A stretch of DNA of 64,000 nt from Bin52 sp965213935 (lineage in GTDB: Bacteria; Pseudomonadota; Alphaproteobacteria; Thalassobaculales; Thalassobaculaceae). The stretch spans positions 1,550,001-1,614,000 of the forward strand of contig CBDCAO010000012.1 of NCBI GenBank assembly GCA_965213935.1, in the 5' to 3' direction. Positions 26,152 to 34,550 of this stretch are shown piece after piece (within the stretch, counting starts at the first letter, position 1; every line of letters starts with the position of its first letter). Below the pieces are notes generated by a model that saw nothing but the letters and a program-made list of their open reading frames with translations, had not been told where the DNA came from and searched no databases. A program made the position numbers and the translations under genes.

Positions 26152-26314
26152 GATGGATCATCTCGAACCCGGGCGGCCCCCGAGGTCGGTGCACGCAAGG
26201 ATCAAGGCATCACCGACCCGGGAGCTTTGGGCAGGACGCGTCACGGCCGACGCATCCTGCCGTGCCCTGCCCGCCGACGCGGGGGCATTTCACGCTGGAT
26301 CCGCTACACCGGCC

Positions 26315-27478
26315 TCAGACAGGAAGCTGCTTCGGACCGTAGTAGTTCTTGTGCATCTCCCGAGCCGAGGTGTAGATGTCGATCAAATTGTCGATGTGGG
26401 GCATCGTGCCCCGCTTGCTGATGAACTCGTTCCAGCACCATTCGGCTGCTTCCCTCAACTCCTCTTCCGGCATGATGATCGTCTCCACGCCGCCCGCGGC
26501 CAGTTCCTTGCGGCCACGAACATCGGTTGGAATGGTCAGGGCGGTGATATCGAGGTTGTAGACGCGGGCAGCCGACAGCATTACTTCCTGCAAGTCCGCC
26601 GGCATCTCGTTGTAGGTGTTCAAGTTCATGATAATCTCTGTGATGTCGTATGGTGCCACAGAGGGATTGATATAGTGCTTGCAGACCTCGTGCATCTTCA
26701 TGCCAGCCCAGGCATCCGGCGCGCCGAACGCGGCAGCGTCGAGGATCTTGGTCTGGATGGCGGTGTAGATCTCACCGCCCGGTATCACGACGATGGATGC
26801 ACCGTTCTTGACGAGCCATTCGGCCCAGATGCCGAACGCGCGCACCTTCATACCCTTGAAGTCGGCGTAGGACTTGACCGGCCGCGTCGACATCATGGCG
26901 CCCCATTCGTCGGAGCAGGTGTAGGACAGGTGCATCACGTTGTGCGGCGCATACGCTTCACGCCAAAGCTCCTTGAGCCCCATGAACTGGTAGATGCTCT
27001 CAAAGAACTCGACGTTCGTGATCGGAAAGAATGGCACGGCCCAAAGATACTCACCGACCGGCACGGTACCGCGATGGTAGATTGAGGCCGTGACGGCGAG
27101 GTCAGCCACGCCATTGCCGACACCGCTGAAGGTTTCGCCGATGCCGAGCAGTACCTCGGCATCGAAGTTCGTCACCTCGATGCGACCATCGGACAGTTTG
27201 TTGACACGATCGACGAACAGGCCCACGGCGGTGTCCTGCGACTCGATGCCGATGCCCGTCCAGTTACTCTGCAGCTTCAGCTTCCACGTCTTGTTCTCCG
27301 CCCTGGCGATCGCGGGCATGGCAAGCGCCGTCGCACCGGCGCCTGCGACGCCCAATGCCGTGGTCTTCAGATAGTTGCGGCGGCTTATTGCCTTTTCTGA
27401 GCCGACCCCGTCGCCGGTGGATGGCGAGCTCCTGGCGTCCCCGGATGCAACCGGGATCTTGCTCTGCTTGTCAGACAT
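26315..27478 (-). CDS. TRAP transporter solute-binding protein, Tat-exported, system 2
   Basis: A 387-residue periplasmic receptor with a twin-arginine signal (SRRNYLKTTALGVAGAGATA, cleavage near ARA-EN) after an unusually long hydrophilic leader of about 30 residues. The DctP/mannitol-type fold shows in WTGIGIESQDT, the MKVRAFGIWAEWLVKNGASI segment with ligand Arg, and IYTAIQTKILDAAAFG. Tat export implies folding in the cytoplasm. The start at 27478 has GGAGAAAG nearby. First gene of the receptor / small / large permease operon. Confidence 0.92.
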   Translation of the reverse strand: MSDKQSKIPVASGDARSSPSTGDGVGSEKAISRRNYLKTTALGVAGAGATALAMPAIARAENKTWKLKLQSNWTGIGIESQDTAVGLFVDRVNKLSDGRIEVTNFDAEVLLGIGETFSGVGNGVADLAVTASIYHRGTVPVGEYLWAVPFFPITNVEFFESIYQFMGLKELWREAYAPHNVMHLSYTCSDEWGAMMSTRPVKSYADFKGMKVRAFGIWAEWLVKNGASIVVIPGGEIYTAIQTKILDAAAFGAPDAWAGMKMHEVCKHYINPSVAPYDITEIIMNLNTYNEMPADLQEVMLSAARVYNLDITALTIPTDVRGRKELAAGGVETIIMPEEELREAAEWCWNEFISKRGTMPHIDNLIDIYTSAREMHKNYYGPKQLPV

Positions 27479-28004
27479 TGCACTTTCTCCGAAAAGTCTG
27501 GGTTCCCACACGCTTCTGGCGCCGCATTCCCGACTGTTCGCCAGTGGCTGCCGGGTTTTCATTGAGCACCGCCATGATCGTGCATGACATGCCTCAAGGG
27601 TGCAAGGCTCGCATGGCGGGTGCAACCGGTGGATTGAACGTCCGGCCCCTGTTCCATTGTGAAAGGGCCTCCTGCAAACCAGCATGAGGCATCGTTTTCC
27701 TCGCCCCAGTGCATGAACCAGTGGCGCTACACGGGCGCACCCGCAGGCTGTGTTCGGAACTCGTGATTGTGCAGGATCGGTGCTGGATACGGAACGGAGA
27801 ACGAAGAGTTAGTGTGGCTTATGACCACGTCTACAAACTGTTCCGGTCGGTCCGGCATCGCGCCCCTGCATGTACCCGACCTTTCGAGGTTGAGGACGAA
27901 CGGCAAATTGACCGCAGCGGCGTCCGTCACGGTCGTCGTTGCGAGTTCCCCCCCGGACCTTCCATTCCGTCTCCACCGAATGATCTCTCGAAGGAGACGG
28001 AGCG
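27479..28004. other. 526-base stretch upstream of TRAP system 2
   Basis: It probably holds the promoter of the TRAP operon, but I cannot point to a convincing pair of boxes. Short frames on both strands are not recognisable. Confidence 0.4.
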
Positions 28005-28118
28005 ATGATCACCGATACCCTGCATGTTGTCCACCCGCGAGCGGCGGAGATCGACGTGCACAAGCACCAGCTGACGGCGACGGTTCGTGTCGCGGCGGGT
28101 GCTGGCGTGCCCCGCTGA
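28005..28118 (+). pseudogene. IS110-family transposase, N-terminal remnant
   Basis: A 37-codon frame starting after a strong AAGGAGACGGAG site. It encodes VVHPRAAEIDVHKHQLTATV, the start of IS110-type DEDD transposases; the Asp of IDVHK is the first catalytic residue. It stops at a TGA after AGAGVPR, and nothing downstream continues the protein. A C-terminal IS110 remnant lies at 47273-47817 but need not be the same element. Confidence 0.65.
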
Positions 28119-28221
28119 AAGTCTCCGCCCGCTCAGAGACTCACCAAACTGCGCCCAGGGCAGTCTCAGGCAAGGTGCGCCCGCTCCGCGCCAATGGTTC
28201 ACGGCACGAAAGCTTGACGGC

Positions 28222-28380
28222 TCATGTCGCCATCCTTCTTCGTGTGTTCACGGTTCCCCGGCCCGGCAGCCCCCCGTGCAGCAGCGCCAGTTCCCGGTGC
28301 CGGATCTCACGGGCAGCATTCGCGTCCGCATTGTCGGCATGGCCGCGGGCCACGCAGTGAAACACCGCCTACGAGCGGCG
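28222..28380 (-). pseudogene. TnpB (IS605/IS200-type) C-terminal remnant
   Basis: The minus strand encodes FHCVARGHADNADANAAREI and then RHRELALL, the zinc-ribbon and final helix region of TnpB, with the Asp of NADANAA being the last RuvC acidic residue. One expected zinc Cys reads as Arg (CVARGH where CVACGH is usual), and a TAG sits where the family has a Gln just upstream. The tail PGRGTVNTRRRM is shared with 38861-38901. Clearly a decayed fragment. Confidence 0.68.
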
Positions 28381-28414
28381 CGATGCGGCGGCGTCACCGT
28401 GTTCGGGTCTGAAC

Positions 28415-28530
28415 AACCTGGTCAATCCCGAGGTGGTGAACCGGGCCGGTTTCCAGGCCAGGCTTGGCCGTTGACCGGCCTACTGCAGCGGAGAGTGGCT
28501 CCAGGGGATCAGGATGGAGGAGTACATCTC
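28415..28530. repeat. Direct repeat, right copy (dehydrogenase scar plus end of NIPSNAP gene)
   Basis: Partner of 23599-23714. Its first part (28415-28474, ending in TGA) encodes NLVNPEVVNRAGFQARLGR, the last residues of the 22636 dehydrogenase, with no gene attached. Its second part is the true 3' end of the NIPSNAP gene. Only the first 50 bases are identical between copies. Confidence 0.88.
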
Positions 28531-29115
28531 CTCCAGGTTGTCGGGGCCGCCGGCCACGAAGCCCGACCAGCCGGCATCGGCAGCTGCCGCGGCGCGGGCG
28601 CGGGCGCGCTCGTTGAAGTCGCTGTAGGCCCACATGTGCGAGACCTCGTTTGGCTGACCCGCCTCGGTAACCCAGATGCAGACATTGCGCGAGTACTTCT
28701 CGCGATGTTCCATCGCCGCCACCAGGTTCTTCGCGAAACCCGCGGTGCGGCCGACCTTGCAGCGATAGTAGCGGTACTCGTAGATGTTGCCGGTCCCCTC
28801 GGGCGCGATCAGCGGCTTTGCCGCCACCATCAGCCGGTTGTCCTGGCGAACCATCAGCGGCCGGGCCAGCGGAAGGTATTCCTCGTTCCACGCCCTGTTG
28901 GCGGCGAGTCGCGCCTTCACCTCGGCCCGGTGGTTGAGATCCTCGAACGACCACAGGTGCATGACCTGGTTGAGCGGCCCGATCTCGGTCACCCAGTAGC
29001 CCTCGAGCTTGCCGTGATCGTCACCCCGGATCGCACGGCCGACCTCGGCCGAATGCCTGGCAAGCTCCGTCGCCTTGCCCGGAACTGTGGTGTAGGTGCG
29101 GAATTCGTAGATCAT
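28480..29115 (-). CDS. NIPSNAP-family protein with two tandem domains
   Basis: A 211-residue cytosolic protein of two alpha/beta-barrel NIPSNAP domains: the first opens YEFRTYTTVPGKATELARH and ends near VMHLWSFEDLNHRAE, the second opens YEYRYYRCKVGRTAGFAKN and contains VSHMWAYSDFNERA. Such proteins occur beside dehydrogenases and CoA-transferases in catabolic clusters; their reaction is unknown. GGGGAGAC precedes the ATG at 29115. A scar of its 3' end at 23.7 kb shows it once lay next to the 22636 dehydrogenase or a copy of it. Confidence 0.88.
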   Translation of the reverse strand: MIYEFRTYTTVPGKATELARHSAEVGRAIRGDDHGKLEGYWVTEIGPLNQVMHLWSFEDLNHRAEVKARLAANRAWNEEYLPLARPLMVRQDNRLMVAAKPLIAPEGTGNIYEYRYYRCKVGRTAGFAKNLVAAMEHREKYSRNVCIWVTEAGQPNEVSHMWAYSDFNERARARAAAAADAGWSGFVAGGPDNLEEMYSSILIPWSHSPLQ

Positions 29116-29275
29116 CGCCGTCTCCCCTGCGCGGCTGGTGGCGCGAGATCCTGCCACGCGGCATCGGCCAACGCAAAACCACATGCCCCGGCCGGCCGCA
29201 AAGCCGTGCTATTGTCCGCGGCAGTCACAACCCCCGCGCCCGCGAAGGCGCCACTATCCGGCAGGAGAATACCTG

Positions 29276-29602
29276 ATGCTTCTGGACGTCCGCACCTATA
29301 CCTGCAAGCCCGGCACCATCAAGACACACCTGGAAGTCTACGAGAAGTACGGCAAGGAGCCACAGACCCGTCATCTCGGCCAGCCCGTGGCCTACCTGGT
29401 CACCGAGACCGGCGACCCCAACCAGTACGTGCACATCTGGGCCTACGAGAACGCCGGCGACCGCGAGGCGAAACGCACGGCGATGCAGGCCGACCCGGAC
29501 TGGATCAGGTACACCCAGGAGAGCGCGAAGCTCGGCGCCCTGGAATCCCAGCGGAACCAGCTGATGCGTCCGGTGGACTTCTACGATCCGCCCCGGCGCT
29601 GA
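29276..29602 (+). CDS. NIPSNAP-family protein, single domain
   Basis: A 108-residue protein opening LLDVRTYTCKPGTIKTHLEV, with the second-half motif YVHIWAYENAGDREAKRTAM. It diverges from the two-domain NIPSNAP gene with a 160-base shared upstream region, so the two may be co-regulated. GGAG lies ten bases before the ATG. A strong hairpin follows eight bases after the stop. Confidence 0.9.
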   Translation: MLLDVRTYTCKPGTIKTHLEVYEKYGKEPQTRHLGQPVAYLVTETGDPNQYVHIWAYENAGDREAKRTAMQADPDWIRYTQESAKLGALESQRNQLMRPVDFYDPPRR

Positions 29603-29610
29603 CCGGTCGT

Positions 29611-29637
29611 GACGGGCGGCGGTCCACGCCGCCCGTC
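29611..29637 (+). terminator. Terminator-like hairpin after the single-domain NIPSNAP gene
   Basis: An 11-bp perfect stem (GACGGGCGGCG / CGCCGCCCGTC) with a 5-base loop, followed by CTCTTC and no clean T-run. It sits just after the stop codon and before folB. Confidence 0.6.
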
Positions 29638-29734
29638 CTCTTCGCCGATGCCGCCGGGAGGTGGCGGATCCGGAACAGTGCCGGAGCCCGGTCCCGGCCA
29701 CAATGTTCCAGACACGGCTGACGGGACTGCACAC

Positions 29735-30151
29735 ATGACACCGGATCACGGATGGACCGCACCGGCCGGGAGTGTCGGGTCCCGTATGCGGGGGCGCTAC
29801 CGGGTCGGGATCCGCGACCTGGTGCTCAGCATGCTGGTCGGTGTGCATGACTTCGAGCGCCATGCCCCGCAGAGGGTCTCGATCAGCGTCGAGCTGGCCC
29901 TCGATTACCCTGACAGCGGTTTCGCAGACGGCCAGTACCGCACCGTGTACTGCTACGAGACCCTCGTTTCCGGAATCAGGGAGCTTGCCGCCGGCGGCCA
30001 TGTCGTGCTGGTGGAAACCTTCGCCGAGCGCGTAGCCGATCTCGCGCTGTCCGACCCGCGGGTGCGCCGGGTCTCGGTCACGGTGGAGAAGTGCGACATC
30101 ATGCCCGAGTGCGCCGGTGTCGGCGCGACCATCGAGAAGTTCCGCGGCTGA
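29735..30151 (+). CDS. folB: Dihydroneopterin aldolase family protein FolB
   Basis: A 138-residue enzyme of folate synthesis, converting dihydroneopterin to hydroxymethyl-dihydropterin. Family landmarks: LVLSMLVGVHDFERHAPQRV (pterin pocket), the YRTVYCYETLVSGI helix, VETFAERVADLAL and VSVTVEKCDIMPECAGVGA with the catalytic-region Lys. The N-terminal 20 residues are extra, so the start could lie at the ATG near 29786. It converges with the aminotransferase, three bases apart; no other folate gene is nearby. Confidence 0.88.
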   Translation: MTPDHGWTAPAGSVGSRMRGRYRVGIRDLVLSMLVGVHDFERHAPQRVSISVELALDYPDSGFADGQYRTVYCYETLVSGIRELAAGGHVVLVETFAERVADLALSDPRVRRVSVTVEKCDIMPECAGVGATIEKFRG

Positions 30152-30154
30152 GTC

Positions 30155-30997
30155 TCAGCCGAGGCGGCCGTGCGCGTAGTCCCAGTAGAGTTCGCGCGCC
30201 TTCCGGCAGATCGGACCGGCCTGCAGGCTGCGCTGCTCGAGCCGGGTGACCGGGACCACCTTGGCATGGTTTCCGGTCGACCAGATCTCGTCGGCCTCCA
30301 TCAGGTCGTCGACGGTCATCGTGGTCTCGCGCACCTCGTAACCGGCGCCGCGCAGCAGCCCGATGACCCGCATGCGGGTAATGCCGGCAAGGAAGGTTCC
30401 GTTGGCGGCCGGGGTCGCCACGACACCGTCACGCGCCATGAACACGTTCGACGTCGCAAGCTCGGCAACATTGCCGTCGGGGTCCAGCACCACCGCGTTG
30501 TCGAACCCCTTCTCGTTCGCCTCGCGCAGCGCCCGGCCGGCATTGGGATAGAGACACGCCGCCTTGGCGTCGGTCGGCGCCTGGTCCGGGGCCGGGCGGC
30601 GGCGGGACGAGATGCACAGCCCGATGCCCGCGGCATCCGGCAACGGTGCATCGAACACGTGCAGCATGAACCGGCTCGACTCGGGGTCGGGGTATATCCA
30701 GCCGCCCTCGGCCCACACGATCGGCTTGATGTAGAGTTCGGCGCCGTCGGGAAACCGCGCGATCGCCTCGTGCGCCAGCCGCTCGATCTCCGCGGCCGGC
30801 AGCGGACACTTCATCCCCATGGCCTCGGCCGAGTCGACAACGCGCTGGCAGTGCAGGTCCAGGTCCGGCGCTGTGCCCTCGAAGGCACGCGCACCGTCGA
30901 ACACCAGGGCGCCCAGCCAGGTCGCCAGGGTCGATGGCCCGAGGACCGGCGGATTGCCCTCGTGCCAGGTTCCTTCGATGTAGCAAAGCGAGTCCAT
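30155..30997 (-). CDS. Branched-chain aminotransferase-like class IV enzyme
   Basis: A 280-residue fold-type IV PLP enzyme. The PLP lysine is in TDAKAACLYPNAGRALREA, followed by VAELATSNVFMARDG and the FLAGITRMRVIGLL motif. It closely follows the IlvE pattern (FDGARAFEG, YIKPIVWAEGG), so transamination of Val/Leu/Ile or related 2-oxoacids is likely. It is 28 residues shorter than the class IV enzyme at 4901 and distinct from it. Start at 30997 (MDSLCYIEGTW). Confidence 0.9.
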   Translation of the reverse strand: MDSLCYIEGTWHEGNPPVLGPSTLATWLGALVFDGARAFEGTAPDLDLHCQRVVDSAEAMGMKCPLPAAEIERLAHEAIARFPDGAELYIKPIVWAEGGWIYPDPESSRFMLHVFDAPLPDAAGIGLCISSRRRPAPDQAPTDAKAACLYPNAGRALREANEKGFDNAVVLDPDGNVAELATSNVFMARDGVVATPAANGTFLAGITRMRVIGLLRGAGYEVRETTMTVDDLMEADEIWSTGNHAKVVPVTRLEQRSLQAGPICRKARELYWDYAHGRLG

Positions 30998-31080
30998 GCC
31001 TGTGCCGTGCCCCGTTGCCGTTGAACGGCCGGCACTCTAGTCACAATTGCCACGGGCAACAACGATCCTTCGAGATCGAC

Positions 31081-31485
31081 CTACCACAGTGGTTCGTCGT
31101 TGACGGTCGAGACATGGGCCGCCACCACTTTCCAGCCGAGGTCAGGAAACCGCACCCAGGTCTGGCTCTGCCGCCCCGTCAGGTCGCGGCCGCGTACCGC
31201 GAACTCGAGGTTCACCATGGCAAGGTCGCGGCCGAGGGTAAGGATTTCAAGCCGCCGGCGGCGTTCCTTGATGCCTGGTCCGGGCGGTCGCGCCACCCGG
31301 TGGGCATGGATGGCGTCGAACCCGTAGCCGTTCTCGTGCAGGGCGTAGCGGACCGTGTGCGGGCTGTTCCAGAACGTGTTGTCCAGCACCGCGACATCCT
31401 TGTCGATCAGTGCCTTTTCGTAGGCCTCGAACCGCTCGCGGATCTCGGCAACCACCTCCGGGATGTTCGCGGTCATGTCGCTCAT
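31081..31485 (-). CDS. HpxZ/AtzH-like (DUF3225) NTF2-fold protein
   Basis: A 134-residue small alpha+beta cone protein: IPEVVAEIRERFEAYEKALI, FWNSPHTVRYALHENGYGF, then NLEFAVRGRDLTGRQSQTWV and a final GWKVVAAHVS strand. This is the DUF3225 pattern found as HpxZ in oxalurate degradation and AtzH next to AtzE. Its start overlaps the amidase stop as ATGA, so the pair is translationally coupled. HpxZ has no settled biochemical role; AtzH-type proteins can have small amidase activity. Note that an unrelated 404-codon frame covers this gene and was ignored. Confidence 0.85.
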   Translation of the reverse strand: MSDMTANIPEVVAEIRERFEAYEKALIDKDVAVLDNTFWNSPHTVRYALHENGYGFDAIHAHRVARPPGPGIKERRRRLEILTLGRDLAMVNLEFAVRGRDLTGRQSQTWVRFPDLGWKVVAAHVSTVNDEPLW

Positions 31486-32666
31486 TCGGTGACCCCCATC
31501 GCACGTGCCAGCGCCACCAGACCCGCATCGCCGTGGTGCCCGGCCAGGATCGAAAGCCCGATCGGCAGGCCATCGATTGCCGCACCCGGCAGGTTCACCT
31601 GGGGGACGCCCGAAAGGCCACCGTGGCTTGCGAGTGCGGAGATGCGCAGCCGCAGGTCGTCCTGGACACTGACCGGCAGTCCCCTGGCCGGCGCCGGAAA
31701 CGGCGTTGTCGGCAGACACAGCACGGTGCCGGGCGACAGCAGGCGGACCATCCGGGCCCTGGCTTCGCGCCTGACCAGCCCCGCCCACTGGCGTTCGCCC
31801 TCCGGTATGGTGGAGCCTTGGACCAGGTTGCGGGCAACGGTAAACGCGAACCGCGGGTTGTCGCGCTCGATCCAGTCGCGAAAGGTGAGCCAGGCCTCCC
31901 AGGGCTGCAGCGTCCGCTGCGCCCGGGCCCAGGCCGCCAGCCCCGGTGGCGCCATGGTGACCGTGGTGGCAGGTCCGACCAGGGTCGCGAGCCGCTCGAC
32001 CATCGGCTGCAGCGCCGCCTCGACCCCGGGATCGGCAAGATCGAAGGCGTCGGACGCCAGCAGCAACCGGTCCGGAAGATCGACGGGCACCGTCTCGCCG
32101 AGCAGTACCTCCGAGACCCTGGCGAACACCCCGGGGTCGCGCGCGAACCAGCCGGTGGTATCGGAACTCGGTGCCTGGGACATCATGCCGCGAAGGTCGA
32201 GCCGGCCCCAGGTCGGGCGGATACCGTACAGACCGCAGAAACTGGACGGGACCCGGACCGAACCTCCGGTGTCGGTACCCAGTGCGGCATCGCACAGTCC
32301 GGAAGCGACGGCGGACGCCGAGCCGGACGAGGAGCCACCGGGAACCCGCCCCGGGGCAGCCGGGTTCGGCGGCGTGCCGTCGAACGCGTTCTCGCCCAGG
32401 ATTCCGAGCGAGATCTCGTCGGTCACCGTCTTGCCGACGAGCGTGGCCCCGGCGTCAAGCAGGGTCTCGACCGCCCAGGCGTGGCGCTGCGGGACCGGGG
32501 TCTGCCAGTCGGGATTGCCGCCGCCGGTCGGATGGCCCGCCACGTCGAACAGGTCCTTCGCGACGAAGCTCAGCCCGTGAAGGGAGCCGCCGGGGCGCCC
32601 CTCGATGGTGAACTGTCCACCGGGGACGAAAGGTGTCTCGTCGCTTCTCACGACACGGTGCTCCAC
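31482..32666 (-). CDS. Amidase signature enzyme (AtzE/HpxY-like)
   Basis: A 394-residue serine amidase. The Ser-cisSer-Lys triad is visible: Lys in SFVAKDLFD and the serines of GGSSSGSASAVASG followed by LGTDTGGSVRVPSSFCGLYG. It is short at its N terminus compared with GatA (about 480 residues), as are AtzE-like enzymes. Overlap with the DUF3225 gene and divergence from a gamma-glutamyltransferase-like gene reproduce the content of hpx gene sets, so I infer hydrolysis of an oxalurate-, oxamate- or carboxybiuret-like amide. The small AtzG/HpxX subunit is not visible. Confidence 0.88.
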   Translation of the reverse strand: MEHRVVRSDETPFVPGGQFTIEGRPGGSLHGLSFVAKDLFDVAGHPTGGGNPDWQTPVPQRHAWAVETLLDAGATLVGKTVTDEISLGILGENAFDGTPPNPAAPGRVPGGSSSGSASAVASGLCDAALGTDTGGSVRVPSSFCGLYGIRPTWGRLDLRGMMSQAPSSDTTGWFARDPGVFARVSEVLLGETVPVDLPDRLLLASDAFDLADPGVEAALQPMVERLATLVGPATTVTMAPPGLAAWARAQRTLQPWEAWLTFRDWIERDNPRFAFTVARNLVQGSTIPEGERQWAGLVRREARARMVRLLSPGTVLCLPTTPFPAPARGLPVSVQDDLRLRISALASHGGLSGVPQVNLPGAAIDGLPIGLSILAGHHGDAGLVALARAMGVTE

Positions 32667-32796
32667 CTCATGGACATCACTCCCCCGCTGGTGCGCCGCC
32701 GACCGTGACCCGGGGATGCGCGCCCGTCAAGCCGGGTCCACTTTCGCCGTCGACGGGGCCATACTGCGCCGACAGTCGCCCGAGGGAGAATCACCG

Positions 32797-34407
32797 ATGA
32801 CGACCGGTACCGGCATGATCGTGGCCGCGCAACCAGAGGCAGCCGAGGCCGGCGCCCGTGTGCTGATGGCCGGCGGCAACGCGGTCGACGCCGCGGTCAC
32901 CGCGGCCCTGGTCCAGGGAGCCGTCGATCCGCAGATGTGTGGCATCGCGGGTTTCGGCAGTTGCCAGATCCACATGCCCGGGCGGAACGTCCACCTGTGC
33001 ATCGACTTCCATGGCAGGACACCGCTCGCCGCCACGCCCGACATGTGGGAACACCTGATCGAGGGTGAGACGCGTGACGGGTTCGGCTTCGTGCTCCGCG
33101 ACAACGTCAATGATCTCGGCTACCAGTCGATCACCACGCCGGGCAGTCTCAGGGCGTGGTCCGAGGCGATCGACGAGTTCGGCACCATGGACTGGCCCGA
33201 CATCGTCGCGCCGGCGATTGCCCATGCCGAGTCGGGGTTCGCGGTCCGCCCGCATGTCTGGTACTGGTGGACGCACGGTGCCGACCACGGCCGGGTGCAG
33301 GTCGATGAGCGCCTGAGGTTCTCCACCACCGGGGCCGCGGCCTATTTCCGCAGCGACGGCAGCCTGCGCCGGATCGGGGACCGGGTTCATCTTCCCGGCC
33401 TCGCCGATACCCTGCGGCGGATCGCGCGCCACGGCGCCGACGACTTCTACACCGGCGAGATCGCGGCCCGCATCGCCGAGGACATGCATCGGAGCGGCGG
33501 CCTGCTGTCGGAACACGACCTCGCCAGCTACCGCACGACGCGGACCGACCCGCTGCGCGGGCGCTACCGCGACCACGACATCGCCACCAACCATCCGCCC
33601 GGTGGCGGCGTGATGCTGATCGAGATGCTGAACATCCTCGAGACCTTCGACCTCGCCGGGATCGGTCACAATACACCGGAGTACATCCGCATCGTCGCAG
33701 AGGCCATGAAACGGGCAACCATCGACAAGGACAGCCACGTGGGCGACCCGGCCTTCGTCGACATCCCGATGGACCTGCTGACCTCGAAGGCCTATGCCGC
33801 CAGGGTCGCGGACGGGATCCGCAGGGGCGAGAAGGTTCACGTGCCGAGGTTCGGGCAGCCCGAGCCGGCCGACACCACCCATGTCGCAGTGATCGACAGC
33901 GCCGGCAACTGTGTCACCATGACCCATTCTCTTGGCATGCCGTCGGGCGTGATCACCGACGGGCTCGGTTTCATGTACAACGGCTGCATGGCGGTGTTCG
34001 ATCCGAGACCGGGCCGGGCCGGGTCGATCGCACCCGGCAAGAGCCGGTTCAGTTCCGTGGTCCCGACCATCGTGTTCAGGGACGGACGGCCATGCATCGT
34101 GATCGGTGCGCCGGGCGGCACCCAGATCGTGATGGGAGTGATGCAGGCGATCCTGAACGTGATCGACCACCGCATGACCATGCTGGAGGCGGTCTCGGCA
34201 CCGCGGTTCTCCGCGACCAGTTCCCTGATCGACGTGATGAACCGGATCCCGGGCTACGTTACCGAGCCGCTCGAAGCCCTTGGTTACCAGGTGGTACGCA
34301 GTCCGCTGACCTTCGGTATCGCCGCTGTCCACGGCATCCGGATCGTCGACGGCGTTCCGGACGGAGGCGCCGACCCGGGCCACGACGGCGTGGCGCTCGC
34401 GGTCTGA
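32797..34407 (+). CDS. Gamma-glutamyltransferase-fold amidohydrolase (HpxW/oxamate amidohydrolase-like)
   Basis: A 536-residue Ntn-hydrolase precursor. It opens IVAAQPEAAEAGARVLMAGG and GNAVDAAVTAALVQGAVDPQ; the autocleavage nucleophile is the Thr in ADTTHVAVIDSAGN, splitting it into large and small chains near residue 364. No signal peptide, unlike periplasmic GGT, which fits the cytosolic oxamate amidohydrolase HpxW. GAGGGAGAA precedes the ATG at 32797. Its pairing with DUF3225 and AtzE-like genes (divergent, 130 bases) supports that assignment over glutathione hydrolysis. Confidence 0.85.
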   Translation: MTTGTGMIVAAQPEAAEAGARVLMAGGNAVDAAVTAALVQGAVDPQMCGIAGFGSCQIHMPGRNVHLCIDFHGRTPLAATPDMWEHLIEGETRDGFGFVLRDNVNDLGYQSITTPGSLRAWSEAIDEFGTMDWPDIVAPAIAHAESGFAVRPHVWYWWTHGADHGRVQVDERLRFSTTGAAAYFRSDGSLRRIGDRVHLPGLADTLRRIARHGADDFYTGEIAARIAEDMHRSGGLLSEHDLASYRTTRTDPLRGRYRDHDIATNHPPGGGVMLIEMLNILETFDLAGIGHNTPEYIRIVAEAMKRATIDKDSHVGDPAFVDIPMDLLTSKAYAARVADGIRRGEKVHVPRFGQPEPADTTHVAVIDSAGNCVTMTHSLGMPSGVITDGLGFMYNGCMAVFDPRPGRAGSIAPGKSRFSSVVPTIVFRDGRPCIVIGAPGGTQIVMGVMQAILNVIDHRMTMLEAVSAPRFSATSSLIDVMNRIPGYVTEPLEALGYQVVRSPLTFGIAAVHGIRIVDGVPDGGADPGHDGVALAV

Positions 34408-34550
34408 CACCGCAGGGCGCCGGAAGAGTGTGTGGCAACCGGAGCAACACGGGCCGAACCGCAGGCAAGGGGCCGGTTCGAGATCAAGGGCGTCCTGCGC
34501 GCAGTCTCCATCGCAAGGACATCCCCATTTGGCGGCGGGGACTGTGCTGA

